Positions 24,978 through 35,347 of a stretch of DNA of 64,000 nucleotides are shown one piece after another. Position 1 is the first letter of the stretch. Each line of letters opens with the position of its first letter. The notes under the pieces are model-generated. The model made no database searches, was not told the DNA's origin, and worked only from the letters and a program-made list of their open reading frames with translations. Where the stretch lies: positions 434,001 through 498,000 of the forward strand of contig JARFXP010000003.1 in the NCBI GenBank assembly GCA_029194675.1. Reading direction: 5' to 3'. The stretch is from Nitrospira sp. GTDB lineage: Bacteria; Nitrospirota; Nitrospiria; Nitrospirales; Nitrospiraceae. The position numbers and the translations under genes are program-made.

Positions 24978-27800
24978 TTGAAGACATCACACGGGCAAAT
25001 TGAAACAGGGTCGGATCGCGAATCTGCGTCGGAGCTTCTCGACATTGTTCGCACACTGTTCACCGAACTTCACCGGCAAACCGGCCCGGCCCGGCCCATC
25101 ACTCTGGACAGCTCACTGGATCGCGATCTCGGTCTCGATAGTTTAGCGCGGGTGGAACTGATGTTGCGTATCCATCGTACGTTCGGCGTTGATCTGCCGG
25201 AGGACACCCTGGTTCGCGCCGAAACTCCCCGCGACTTGCTCGAAGCCCTGCACAGGGGAACCAGCGGATGGGCACGTCGTGCGCCGATCCAGTCTGTGCC
25301 AACGTTGGAATCTGCGCAAGGCGAAGCTCTCGCTGCCACCACCTTGCTCGAAGTGATCGACTGGCATGTGTGTCGACAGCCAGACCGCATCCAGGTCATC
25401 CATATCAGCGAAAGTGGCGAACAGCCCATCACCTGTCGCGATCTGACGGAGGCATCTGACCGGGTAGCCGCAGGTCTGCAACAACGTGGGCTTGAGGCTG
25501 GACAATCAGTGGCCATCATGTTGCCGACCTGTCCGGAGTATTTCTCTGTCTATTTGGGCATCCTGCTTGCCGGCGGCATTCCTGTGCCCATTTATCCACC
25601 TGCGCATTTGGCCCAAGTGGAAGAACACGTCCGCCGCCATGTCGGCATCTTGTGCAACGCGCAAGCCGTCCTGCTGGTTACGATTCCGGAAGCGCGAGCC
25701 GTGGCATGGCTGCTGCGGGTTCATGTGCCTTCACTGAGTAAGGTGGTGAGCGTGCAGGAACTGCTGCAGTCACGAGAGCCCCTGAACCGGGTGCCGGTGG
25801 CGGCGCAGGATGTGGCCTTTATTCAGTACACCTCCGGCAGCACGGGCGATCCCAAGGGCGTGGTGCTCACCCATGCCAATTTGCTTGCTAACATCCGTGC
25901 CATGGGGCAGGCGATCGGCCTCCGCCCCGATGATGTTTTCGTAAGCTGGCTGCCTCTCTACCACGATATGGGACTGATCGGCGCTTGGCTGGGTACTCTC
26001 TACTTCGGCATTCCACTGGTAGTCATGTCGCCTCTTACCTTCCTCGCCAGGCCCGTCCGCTGGCTGCAGGCAGTCCATGCTTACCGCGGGACACTCTCGG
26101 CGGCACCTAACTTTGCCTATGAACTGTGTGTCAAGAAGATCGGCGACGAGGAGCTGGTCGGACTTGATCTCAGTTCGTGGAGACTGGCATTCAACGGTGC
26201 GGAAACGGTCTTGCCGGAGACACTGACGCGTTTTGGAAGGCGTTTCGCTCAGTACGGCTTCCACTCCGAGGCGCTCACGCCGGTATACGGGCTGGCCGAA
26301 TGTTCCGTCGGACTTGCATTTCCGCCATCCGGCCGCGGCCCGCTCGTCGATCGTGTGCAGCGAGAATCCTTCACGCGTACCGGCAGCGCTGTGCCCGCTG
26401 CTCCCGACAATGCCTCTTCGCTGTCTTTTGCCTCCTGTGGGCGGCCGTTGCCCGGCCACGAATTGCGGATCGTGGATGCCTCTGGTAATGAGCTGGGTGA
26501 GCGGCAAGAGGGCCGACTGGAGTTCAGGGGGGCATCGGCCACACGCGGCTATTTCAACAATCCCCAGGCCACGTCACAGCTGTTCCATAGAGGATGGCTT
26601 GACAGCGGTGACCGTGGCTACATCGCAGCCGGCGAAGTGTTTCTTACGGGGCGGGTCAAGGACATCGTCATTCGGGGCGGACGCAACATCTACCCCCACG
26701 AAGTGGAGGAGGCGGTTGGCGAGATACCGGGGGTGAGAAAGGGCTGCGTTGTCGTCTTCGGCAGCCCCGACCCAGCCTCTGGCACTGAGCGGCTGGTGGT
26801 CCTCGCCGAAACCCGCGAGCGTGGTCAGCGTGAACGACATCACCTGCGTGAGGCGATCAACACCGCAGTCGTTGAGATCCTGGGCGAGCCTGCTGACCAA
26901 GTTGTGCTTGCACCGCCCCGTACCATACTCAAGACCTCCAGCGGGAAGTTGCGCCGCGCCGCCACGCGAGCACTGTTCGAGTCGGGATTGGCCGGCGAGC
27001 ACAGGCGTGCCGGGTGGTGGCAGGTAGCCAGTCTCACCGCGGGTGCATTGATTCCCCAGTTGCAACGTTGGGCGACAAGGGCAGCGGATGGGGGGGTCGC
27101 GGCCTGGGCCTGGTTGGTATTCTGCCTCGTGGCGCCAGTTGTTTGGCTGATTACCATCTGCATCCCGCGCCCTTCATGGGCTTGGGCAGTCGGCCGGGTC
27201 GGTGCGCGGCTATTAATGTGGCTGACCGGAACCCCATTCACGATGAGCGGACTGGAGCATGTGCCGCCCGGTACGCCTTGTGTGCTGGTGGTTAATCACA
27301 CGAGCTACCTCGACGGTATGGTCCTGATGGCAGCGCTGCCAGAACCGCTTGGCTTCGTCGCCAAGCGCGAATTGCTTGAGCAATTCATTCCGCGCCTCTA
27401 TCTCCAGCGCTTGGGCACGGAGTTCGTTGAACGCTTCGCAGCCCACGAGGGTGTGCAGGATGCTCGGAGGCTGGAGGTCGCGCTTCGCGCCGGACGTGCG
27501 TTGGTTTTCTTCCCTGAGGGCACGTTTACCCGTTCGCCCGGATTGATGCCATTTCGGATGGGGGCCTTTGTTGTGGCAGCCAACACGGGCATCCCGGTTG
27601 TGCCGGTAGCGATCTGCGGTACCCGTTCCATTCTGCGTGAGGGCCAATGGTGGCCACGGCGCGGCGCGATCAAAATCACGTTCGGTGCTCCCTTGCTGCC
27701 TGTTGCGGACGCCCTGGACGCCTTTGCAGCAGCGGTGGTACTACGCGATGCCGCCCGCGCTCATATTTTGCGACACTGTGGCGAGCCGGATATCCAATGA
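24978..27800 (+). CDS. ACP - acyl-adenylating enzyme - PlsC-type acyltransferase fusion
   Basis: 940 residues from TTG at 24978. Order: acyl-carrier domain (about 10-90) with the phosphopantetheine Ser in DRDLGLDSLARVELM; AMP-binding fatty-acyl synthetase (about 115-665) with FIQYTSGSTGDPKGVVLTH, WLPLYHDMGLIGAWLG and DSGDRGYIAAGEVFLTGRVK; one or two hydrophobic segments (about 705-750); and a 1-acylglycerol-3-phosphate acyltransferase domain (about 755-940) with NHTSYLDGM (HX4D) and FFPEGTFTRS. This predicts a self-contained machine that activates a fatty acid, loads it on its own carrier and transfers it to a lipid acceptor at the membrane. Substrate unknown. Confidence 0.9.
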   Translation: MKTSHGQIETGSDRESASELLDIVRTLFTELHRQTGPARPITLDSSLDRDLGLDSLARVELMLRIHRTFGVDLPEDTLVRAETPRDLLEALHRGTSGWARRAPIQSVPTLESAQGEALAATTLLEVIDWHVCRQPDRIQVIHISESGEQPITCRDLTEASDRVAAGLQQRGLEAGQSVAIMLPTCPEYFSVYLGILLAGGIPVPIYPPAHLAQVEEHVRRHVGILCNAQAVLLVTIPEARAVAWLLRVHVPSLSKVVSVQELLQSREPLNRVPVAAQDVAFIQYTSGSTGDPKGVVLTHANLLANIRAMGQAIGLRPDDVFVSWLPLYHDMGLIGAWLGTLYFGIPLVVMSPLTFLARPVRWLQAVHAYRGTLSAAPNFAYELCVKKIGDEELVGLDLSSWRLAFNGAETVLPETLTRFGRRFAQYGFHSEALTPVYGLAECSVGLAFPPSGRGPLVDRVQRESFTRTGSAVPAAPDNASSLSFASCGRPLPGHELRIVDASGNELGERQEGRLEFRGASATRGYFNNPQATSQLFHRGWLDSGDRGYIAAGEVFLTGRVKDIVIRGGRNIYPHEVEEAVGEIPGVRKGCVVVFGSPDPASGTERLVVLAETRERGQRERHHLREAINTAVVEILGEPADQVVLAPPRTILKTSSGKLRRAATRALFESGLAGEHRRAGWWQVASLTAGALIPQLQRWATRAADGGVAAWAWLVFCLVAPVVWLITICIPRPSWAWAVGRVGARLLMWLTGTPFTMSGLEHVPPGTPCVLVVNHTSYLDGMVLMAALPEPLGFVAKRELLEQFIPRLYLQRLGTEFVERFAAHEGVQDARRLEVALRAGRALVFFPEGTFTRSPGLMPFRMGAFVVAANTGIPVVPVAICGTRSILREGQWWPRRGAIKITFGAPLLPVADALDAFAAAVVLRDAARAHILRHCGEPDIQ

Positions 27801-27975
27801 GAACCGCTTCAGTTATTCCTCTTGGCGCCATAGCAGTGGGTTTCGAAGGTCGCTGAGCAGCCGGAACGCTTCGTCCCGCCCACCAGGTGAGTGCGGGAGC
27901 TTGGAGAACGGATCACGGACGTACCGATGTAGAAAACAGGATCAGCTTAAGGCTCTACCGGGGTGGTGATGGTTC

Positions 27976-28002
27976 AATAAGTCAATAGTCTGGTCTGACA
28001 CC
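27976..28002. repeat. RAYT/REP-type end sequence, diverged copy
   Basis: AATAAGTCAATAGTCTGGTC and the following GACACC match the 27-bp repeat at 28575 and (inverted) 35100 perfectly over the first 12 bases and partly afterwards. It is probably the end of another RAYT-associated element. Confidence 0.55.
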
Positions 28003-28574
28003 ATTTTGCGCGTGTGTTGTCCCTTTCTGCCTCAAGTCTGTCCATCCGGCTGCCCGCTTTCGCCACACTCGATCCGGTGTCTTCAGAATGCGCGCTGTCT
28101 CAATGTGAAACACCTATTATCATCCCAAACTTAAATGTTCTGCACTGTATCAACGCGTCTCGTCGCATATCGCTTCAAACCGGCTTTCTTTCAGTGGCTT
28201 GTCGAAGACGAGGTGAATGGGAACATGTTTGATTCCACAGAGATGGCTATCAATCAGCGCGCAGACATGACCGTCGGCATAACCCGAGATGGGTCGTGCT
28301 CCCTCCCGGGATGGGTATGACCTTTGCCATCCTAACCATGCAAGAAGTTGAAATGAGGATCAGCTCAAAGTAGCAGCAACGTCTCGCCAGCAAATGCCAT
28401 GGACGCGTAAGGGGAAGGTGTAAAGGAATAGCAAGGCATGAGCAGAAGCTCTTCATCCTATATCCAATGGCGCATGGGGATGATCGGGGTGTGGTGGCGT
28501 GGAGAAGCATGAATGATAAAAGGAAAGCTCTGATTGGGACAGGCATGATCGAATCGGATACTTACATTTATCCA
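28003..28574. other. Non-coding gap in the mobile region
   Basis: About 570 bases between two REP-like repeats. Short frames exist on both strands, but none has a ribosome-binding site or family resemblance. It is probably debris of transposition. Confidence 0.4.
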
Positions 28575-28601
28575 AATAAGTCAATACGCATGCCTGACCC
28601 C
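28575..28601. repeat. 27-bp RAYT/REP-type repeat, left copy
   Basis: AATAAGTCAATACGCATGCC continuing TGACCCC. An exact inverted copy lies at 35100-35126, next to a RAYT transposase fragment. This copy truncates the IS110 transposase gene on its right. Confidence 0.85.
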
Positions 28602-29131
28602 AGAATTTCGCATGCCTGGAGATCGGCGTGGAGCGTATTCACCACCCGGACTCGCTCGTTGAACAGGCGCCGGCGCCGCCGCGTCAGCCGCTTCAAGCGC
28701 TCATTCGCCACCGGGATGGTGCCGACTTCCTGCAACACGGCTTTGGCGAGCGGGAGATGCTCTCGTAGCTGAAAGAGCTCGAGCCCCTTGCGCGCATCCA
28801 GCCGATCGGTTTTGGCGGCTCCCGGAAAAATCTCTTTGAACCGGGCCAACTTGAGGTTGTTGATATTGTCGAGCCGATACCCGCGCGCCTGGATCAGCCG
28901 ATCCAGGGGGCGAGCATACCCATTGTAGCCCTCCATCGCGACGGCGACCGGCCCTGGGTAGTGTTGGTGATGGGTCTCGATACGGGCGAAGAAGTGGGCA
29001 AAGCCTTCTGGTTGATGCGTGATCGCAAACTCTTCCAGAACGGCTCCGCTCGAGAGCCCAATTGCAACATGGTGTTGCCGTGCCCCCACATCGATACCGA
29101 CTCGCAGTTCAACAGTTAGTGTGACGACCAC
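28602..29131 (-). mobile_element. IS110-family transposase, N-terminal half
   Basis: About 177 residues of an IS110 transposase from a GTG at 29131 (AGGAGGGAC upstream). The DEDD RuvC-like catalytic domain is visible: LRVGIDVGARQHHVAIG holds the first Asp, VAVAMEGYNGYA the Glu, and FPGAAKTDRLDARKGLEL the later Asp pair. The frame runs into the 27-bp repeat after DLQACEI, so the C-terminal Transposase_20 domain is missing. A matching C-terminal half in the same orientation lies at 34663-35099. Not functional alone. Confidence 0.88.
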
Positions 29132-29596
29132 GTGTCCCTCCTCCTGTAGTAGATCGTTGAGGCATCATCCCTCAGTCTCGTCTACAGTCAGAGCCACGTC
29201 TTCTGGTCAGAAGATGGCACCATCCCGGTCGACCCCTCGGATGATGCAGGTGACGGAGGCGGCATTTCAGGCAGAGTGTGCCTGACGACACAGGCCACGG
29301 ACCCCACGAGCCACACCTCCGTCAGGAGCGCGTATACCCGAATGAGGCTGCCCTGTCACCTACAAATTCCCATGGTAGACCCTAGGTATTACGCTCGATG
29401 CAACAAACTATACCGAAGGTCATCAGCAGCCACTCGTAGCGACCCCAACACCGAACGATCTGACTGGCAATCTATCCAAAGCGGACCAAAGATAGTTCAA
29501 GGCATGATGCACAATACAAAATCCGACCCCCTACTTGATCCGATAACGCCACTGTCGGGCCTAGTCTCAGAGCGGCGGACGTTCGGTGCGCGTGGG
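29132..29596. other. Non-coding gap between IS110 fragment and TIR gene
   Basis: About 465 bases. It should contain the left flank of the IS110 copy and the 3' end of the TIR-gene transcript. I see no gene and no strong hairpin terminator. Confidence 0.4.
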
Positions 29597-32500
29597 CTAC
29601 GGCCACCAGCGCGCAGCATTCTCGACGGCGGACACGGTCGCTTCGAGCGCGTCTCCGTCGCCGAGCTGGACGATCACGGGGCCGAGAACATATAGATCGT
29701 GCATGAATTGGCGCCGGATGCGCCGCACCAAGATCTTCAGCATGGCCTCCCACGTTGGAAGCAGCTCATCTCGCGGTATTACAGCGAGCGACGGCACGAG
29801 CTTGTGCAGTGCCGGTGTCCGCCACTCGGAATACGGTAGCTCGGCGGCTTCGACGGCAACTCGGCAGACTTCGTCGCGCTGGCGGCGGACGTCGCGAAGG
29901 TGCGGCACCACTCCCGCGATGGCGAGCACTCTGTAAGACGCCTTCTGGAGCGCCTTGCTCCAAGCGAGTGCCGCGTCGGCATCGACGAGCGCCGCCCAGC
30001 GAGCGTACACCTCTGCCAGCGTCTGCCCTGCCAGGTACTCGTTCTGTTTTGCGATGGCTCGGGCGGCATCAAACGCCGCCGGCAGCAGCTCCTTGGACAG
30101 CTTGGGGATGACGGCACACATGGCATTCGCCTCCCCGGAGCCGGCGGCAACTCTCCACGCAGCGTCCGGGCCATCGACGAGCGCCAGTTGACGTACCAGC
30201 GGCACGAAGGCGTCGCCGAATCGCTTCCCGTCATGGTAGTACGTGAGCTCATTACTTGAGCTCGAGTCCTCGAGACGCAGCGCTCGTCGCACCAATGCTC
30301 GCGGCAGGTGGGGTGCCAGCTGTTTGAGGATCTCTTCCGCACCCTTCCAGGCGATCTGGAGCCCGCGCTCGACGAGGCTCGATAGAAATGCCGGCTTGTC
30401 GGTGTCGGTGATGACGGGAACGAGGTACGGTATCACGCGCGCGAGCGCATAATTGTCCTCGCACTTGTCGAACCCCCGACGAGCGCGTTGTACGAACGTC
30501 GACCGCTCAGCCTCATCGTGCGCCGAGCCGATCTGCGCCCAGACGATCGCCTCGTCAGACGGGCTGCGGGACGGACTCTTGTCTTCGGCCAGTTCAAGCG
30601 CGTGGCGAAGCGCCGCGTCGCGCGCCGGCTGGGAGACACGGCTTGCGAGCGCGACCAAGCCCGCGATCTTGTATGTGGGTGTGACGATGCGGTCGCAGAG
30701 GTCGATGATCAAGGACTCGAGCTCGGCGGGCAGCTCCGCCGGCAGCTGCTCGAGCAGCTGCGCCTTTTGCCAGTCGTCGAGCTTGGCGGCGACTCCGAGC
30801 GCTAACCGTAGTATCCTCGTACGAAGCGGCAGTTCCGCAAGGGGCTCGAGGTTTCCGAGCCCACCGAGGAGGAATTCTTCGTCCGCGAGGCGGGTGCCGA
30901 GCTGCAGCGCCCGCAACAGGTGCTCTCGATCGAGCGCCGGAGACAGCTCCGCCAGTGCGCGGGCTATCGCGCTGGGGTCTTTGGCAGCATCGAGCGCCTG
31001 TATGCAGGCCAGCGCCTCGTCGAGCACGCCATTGCGCGCTTCCGCTGGCAACCAGCGCGCCACGCCCGCCATCGCCGCTATCTTGTCCTCGGAACTCGAC
31101 AACTTTCGGGCTCGCACGACAATGCGTTGCAGCGACTCGGTGTCCTGACCCTCGCAGCGTCCCGCGAGGAAGGCGACGTCCTCGTCAGGAAGCGTACCAG
31201 CCTCGGCATCGTCGATCAGCTGCTTCATGAGCGGTAGGCCCGCGGAGAGCCGGATGACGAGGCGTGCTTTGGAGAGCTCTGACAAGTGCGAGCGTCGCGC
31301 GATGTCGATCAGCGCAGCCCTCTCTTCCGATGCCACGAAGCGGGCGATCATCGTGATGGCAGTTATTGGTTCCCTTTCGGGAGACGCGCGTGACCATTCG
31401 GGGAGATGAGCGCGGAGCTCGTCGATCGCCGCACTCCGGCGCTCCTCGTCGAGGAGGGGTAACACGGCGGTCAGCGCGGAAAGCCGTTTCGGTCCCGCAG
31501 GGCAGGCCAAGGCGCAGTCAATGAGCCACGGAATGAGCTCCGGTACTCGCTGGTTGGCGGCCGTGACCTCGTCGAGATCATCCGGCGAAGGAGAGTACGC
31601 GATGGAGGACGCCACCTCGCGAAACTTGTCCCACAGAGCGACCCTCTCCGCTTCAGGCACGCAGCTCATGAGCGCGATGGCGGCCCTGACGAAGCTCCCA
31701 GGATGAACTGCATCCTGCCGCGCGAGGAGGACCCGCGCTAGACGAACTGCTTGAGCCTCGTCGAGGTGTGGGGCGAGCCGCTCGATGAGAGACGCTGGCT
31801 CAGAGGGGCGATTCCACCACTGCTCCACGGGCGGCGGCGATGGCCAGGCGGCGATGCGTGTCAGCAGCAGCTCCTTGCCCTCGTGAGCGAGCGCGCCGGC
31901 GGTCTTGGTCACAGCAAGGAGCCAGGGCAAGCGCTCGTCCGCGTCGGCTCGCTCAATCTGCTCAATGATCTCCATCAGCCAGCCGGTCCTCGTCGCTGGC
32001 TCGGTGAGCGGCAGGAGATCCATGATCGTTGCGACGCGAACGTCGATTCTCTGAATCTTGAGCGCATAGCCTTTGGCGCGCCCCGGCGTCCATAGCTTGT
32101 TCTTGACCAGCGCCACGAACATCGGAGGCGGCAGGTTCGCCGCCAGGCTTGCCAGCGTCGACTGGATGACCGCGTATCGAACCTCGAGGCCGACACCTTC
32201 CGTGGGATTCGCGCTACGCGCCTGCTCCCTGGCGCTGACGGCCGCGAGCTCCAGATCCTCCACATAGCCCGTCAGGTCGCCGGCTCCGAGCTTCTCTTCG
32301 AACCAGCCATTGCGGGAATCGGCGCGCGTCTCGAGGAGGAGCTGGTGCAACTCGGCCGGTCTGCCGGCGCGCACTAGATGGTGCGCGAGCCGCGCTCGAC
32401 AGTAGTTATCGAGAGAGCCGCCGGTCCAGCCCCGAGGAGCCCGGGCGCGGTAGGCGTCCACGAGCTTGCTGTGCAGGACTCGAAGATCTCCGGCCAGCGC

Positions 32501-34039
32501 GCGCACGTAGTCGTGTTGCACGTCGTGCAGCGCGAAGTGGCCTGGCGCACGCTTCGTGAGGAGCCAGCGCTCGACCAGCATGTCGATCACCTGCACGCAG
32601 CTCGGTTCCGGGACGCCAGCCGCCAACCAGAGGACGACGATGGCCGACTCTGGAATCGCATCGTCTTCCGGGAAGACCGCGAGGCTCGCGTAGAGATCCG
32701 TGATCTTGTCCTTGAGCGGCTCGACGTCGACGTCGCTGCGAAGAAACTCCACGCTCGCGTGCAGAGCCTGCAACAGGTTCGGATAGGGATATCCGGGCAA
32801 TCTTCGCTGCAACGCCGCGAGATCAGCAGACTGTAAAGCTTGCAGCGTCTGGCTCCAGCGATTGCGGCCACCTGCATTGATGGCTCCTACCAAGGCGGTC
32901 GCGAGCGGCAGCCCGCCACACGCGCCGGCGAGAGCGCGTGCCTCCGTCGGCAAAGCCTCGCTGTCCACGCCCGCCCAGCGAGCGAGCAGCCGCTGCGCCT
33001 CATCCGGCGACAGCAGCTGTGGCTGGATATCGCCGGTTCCGAAATCAGTCGCAAGATATTGCTGACGCGTCGTGATGAGCAATCGACAGCGGTGTCCGAG
33101 CGCGTTACGAAAGAGCTCGATAATCTCGCGGTTCCACACGTCATCGAGAACGAGCAAGGTCCTCAATGGCGCCAGAATCCTGGCGAGAGCAGCCTCCCCG
33201 CGATCGAGGTCGCCGAAATCCGTTGGTTGGTCGAAGGCCTTGGCCACGGCGACGATCAGGGATCGCTTGAGCTCATTCAGTTTGTCATTCAGGCTCGCCG
33301 GCGAAGTGTCCGCTGGCCGGCCCACGGACAACCAGACGACACCGTTCTGGAACGCGCGTCGAACGTCGGTCATGCGAGCTGCGGCAGCCGCGAGCGAAGA
33401 CTTCCCTATGCCCGGCATCCCCGTGACACACACGATCTGCCGTTCGGCTCGGACTACCGTGGGCTCGCAGACATCTTCGAGTAGGCGAGCGCGAAGCGCC
33501 GAGAGCTCGGACTCGGGCAGTACGTAGTGCGGCGGAAGCGCCGGCACCGCGCGGCGGAACGGTCCCGGTTCCTTCACCGGGACAGCGAGAATTCGCAGCA
33601 GCTCGCTGATCCGGTCGTCATATCGGGCGTCGTCGCTGAAGTCGATCCCGTGCAGCGTCTGCAGGTCCTTCGGCAAGTCGCTCCACGATCCCTGCCTCAG
33701 GATCGGGACGATGCCTTTGCCGAACAGGAACCCGTGCTGCCACTCGCTCTGCACATACCTCGAGGCCAGGGCCGCGGGTCCCACGATCGCCAGCACACGA
33801 TCGCAACTCTCGATCTCGTCGCGAATTTCTTGGAGAAAAGTGAGACTGCGGTTCGGCATATCGATGAGGTCCAACCAAGCGTGGACCCCCGCCGCAGTCA
33901 ACGTGTTGTGCAGACGCGCGACGAATTCGCTATTCTCCTTCCGTGCATATGAGAGAAACACACGACTCCCGATCGAGCCCTCGCTCGCCGAAGACACCGT
34001 CATCTCGTCTGCAGCTCCCATGTGTGGCGATTCTCGCAC
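29597..34039 (-). CDS. TIR-NB-ARC-alpha-solenoid STAND protein, probable anti-phage sensor/effector
   Basis: 1480 residues. A TIR domain (about 24-155) begins GSRVFLSYARKENSEFVARL; the likely catalytic Glu of TIR NADases is E99 in SRYVQSEW. An NB-ARC ATPase (about 175-520) has P-loop GMPGIGKSS (207-215), Walker B LLVLDDVW, sensor LLITTRQQ, CGGLPLA, and LHD (504-506) at the MHD position. Residues 520-1480 are Leu/Ala-rich helical repeats of HEAT/solenoid type, the presumed ligand sensor. Known TIR-STAND proteins oligomerise on sensing phage and then degrade NAD+ to abort infection; the trigger here is unknown. The start could also be the ATG at 34021 or 34003. It is a single gene with no partner, bracketed by IS110 and IS21 fragments. 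Confidence 0.88.
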   Translation of the reverse strand: MRESPHMGAADEMTVSSASEGSIGSRVFLSYARKENSEFVARLHNTLTAAGVHAWLDLIDMPNRSLTFLQEIRDEIESCDRVLAIVGPAALASRYVQSEWQHGFLFGKGIVPILRQGSWSDLPKDLQTLHGIDFSDDARYDDRISELLRILAVPVKEPGPFRRAVPALPPHYVLPESELSALRARLLEDVCEPTVVRAERQIVCVTGMPGIGKSSLAAAAARMTDVRRAFQNGVVWLSVGRPADTSPASLNDKLNELKRSLIVAVAKAFDQPTDFGDLDRGEAALARILAPLRTLLVLDDVWNREIIELFRNALGHRCRLLITTRQQYLATDFGTGDIQPQLLSPDEAQRLLARWAGVDSEALPTEARALAGACGGLPLATALVGAINAGGRNRWSQTLQALQSADLAALQRRLPGYPYPNLLQALHASVEFLRSDVDVEPLKDKITDLYASLAVFPEDDAIPESAIVVLWLAAGVPEPSCVQVIDMLVERWLLTKRAPGHFALHDVQHDYVRALAGDLRVLHSKLVDAYRARAPRGWTGGSLDNYCRARLAHHLVRAGRPAELHQLLLETRADSRNGWFEEKLGAGDLTGYVEDLELAAVSAREQARSANPTEGVGLEVRYAVIQSTLASLAANLPPPMFVALVKNKLWTPGRAKGYALKIQRIDVRVATIMDLLPLTEPATRTGWLMEIIEQIERADADERLPWLLAVTKTAGALAHEGKELLLTRIAAWPSPPPVEQWWNRPSEPASLIERLAPHLDEAQAVRLARVLLARQDAVHPGSFVRAAIALMSCVPEAERVALWDKFREVASSIAYSPSPDDLDEVTAANQRVPELIPWLIDCALACPAGPKRLSALTAVLPLLDEERRSAAIDELRAHLPEWSRASPEREPITAITMIARFVASEERAALIDIARRSHLSELSKARLVIRLSAGLPLMKQLIDDAEAGTLPDEDVAFLAGRCEGQDTESLQRIVVRARKLSSSEDKIAAMAGVARWLPAEARNGVLDEALACIQALDAAKDPSAIARALAELSPALDREHLLRALQLGTRLADEEFLLGGLGNLEPLAELPLRTRILRLALGVAAKLDDWQKAQLLEQLPAELPAELESLIIDLCDRIVTPTYKIAGLVALASRVSQPARDAALRHALELAEDKSPSRSPSDEAIVWAQIGSAHDEAERSTFVQRARRGFDKCEDNYALARVIPYLVPVITDTDKPAFLSSLVERGLQIAWKGAEEILKQLAPHLPRALVRRALRLEDSSSSNELTYYHDGKRFGDAFVPLVRQLALVDGPDAAWRVAAGSGEANAMCAVIPKLSKELLPAAFDAARAIAKQNEYLAGQTLAEVYARWAALVDADAALAWSKALQKASYRVLAIAGVVPHLRDVRRQRDEVCRVAVEAAELPYSEWRTPALHKLVPSLAVIPRDELLPTWEAMLKILVRRIRRQFMHDLYVLGPVIVQLGDGDALEATVSAVENAARWWP

Positions 34040-34165
34040 GAGCTACGAGGACTCGCAGCTATCGTGACGGGGTGGTCCTGCCCCACACCGTTCCGTGCTC
34101 GGCCCTTTGGACCTGCGCGCGTCCAAGGATAAGAAACTCAACCCTATCATGCGCCCCGCCGAGCT

Positions 34166-34510
34166 CTGTCAAGACCGAGGTTGGTTGTCCACAAAACACC
34201 GATGTGAGATGTCCACTTTTCACCGATGAGATTGTACAGTCTGTTGGGTTAGATCGCCACATCCGTGGTGCCCTCCCCGAGTTCGGCGGCCGAAGAGACC
34301 AGCCTTCTTCTTTTCCCGCAGTCGATAACTCTCGCCTTTGATGTTGAGCGTCGTCGCATGATGCAGGAGACGATCCAGGATCGCCGTGGCCAGGACCTGA
34401 TCGTGGAAGACCTCGCCCCAGTCCGCGAAGCTCTCGTTGCTTGTGACGATCAAGCTCCCGCGCTCGTCGCGGCGGACCAAGAGCCGGAAGAACACATCAC
34501 AAAATGGTGT
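34166..34510 (-). mobile_element. IS21-family remnant: end repeats and IstB C-terminus
   Basis: The minus strand encodes the C-terminal part of the IstB helper ATPase: DERGSLIVTSNESFADWGEV, DQVLATAILDRLLHHATTLN and KGESYRLREKKKAGLFGR. Downstream, 34180-34225 holds two related blocks beginning TGTCCAC and ending CACCGATG, typical of IS21 multiple terminal repeats. The IstA transposase and the IstB N-terminus with its Walker motifs are gone. Confidence 0.82.
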
Positions 34511-34662
34511 CAGCAACTGCATGCATGTTTGGGGTCACATGTTTGGGGTCAGCAACTGTCTTGTCTGTCAAGAGCCAACCTGGGTGTTTTGTGATTCACC
34601 CGTGAAAAATCTTCGCACACAATTGCCCGAGGAACGACGATCTCCATCGCGTCCAAGCTCTC

Positions 34663-35126
<464 letters not shown>

Positions 35127-35141
35127 GCAACTCCACTCGCT

Positions 35142-35321
35142 ATGTTCTCCCCCATGGCCCGCATGCCACGACTCGATTTCTCTGGCGGGTTCTATCATGT
35201 CTTCGCCCGCGGCAATCGCCGCACCACGATCTTCCATGACGACGCGGATTCCCGCGCCTATCTGGAACGCCTCGAGCGCTATCGCCACCGCGTAGGCGTG
35301 ACACTCCACGCCTACGAATAG
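35142..35321 (+). pseudogene. REP-associated tyrosine transposase (RAYT), N-terminal fragment
   Basis: 59 codons starting at 35142 (or the ATG at 35154): MARMPRLDFSGGFYHVFARG, then NRRTTIFHDDADSRAYLERL and YRHRVGVTLHAYE, followed by TAG. This is the opening of IS200-like Y1 transposases of the RAYT type. It stops just before the HUH motif (usually MPNHVHLL) and the catalytic Tyr, so it cannot be active. Confidence 0.85.
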
Positions 35322-35347
35322 TTCGCACGCTTTCTCATCCGTCGAGG

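Noticed and set aside
28135-28772. Short plus-strand frames upstream of and overlapping the IS110 fragment
   Set aside because: They lack start signals, and the second overlaps the transposase gene antisense.
34530-34560. Two tandem TTTGGGGTCA blocks as a new repeat family
   Set aside because: Only two short copies in IS debris. They are likely pieces of insertion-sequence ends.
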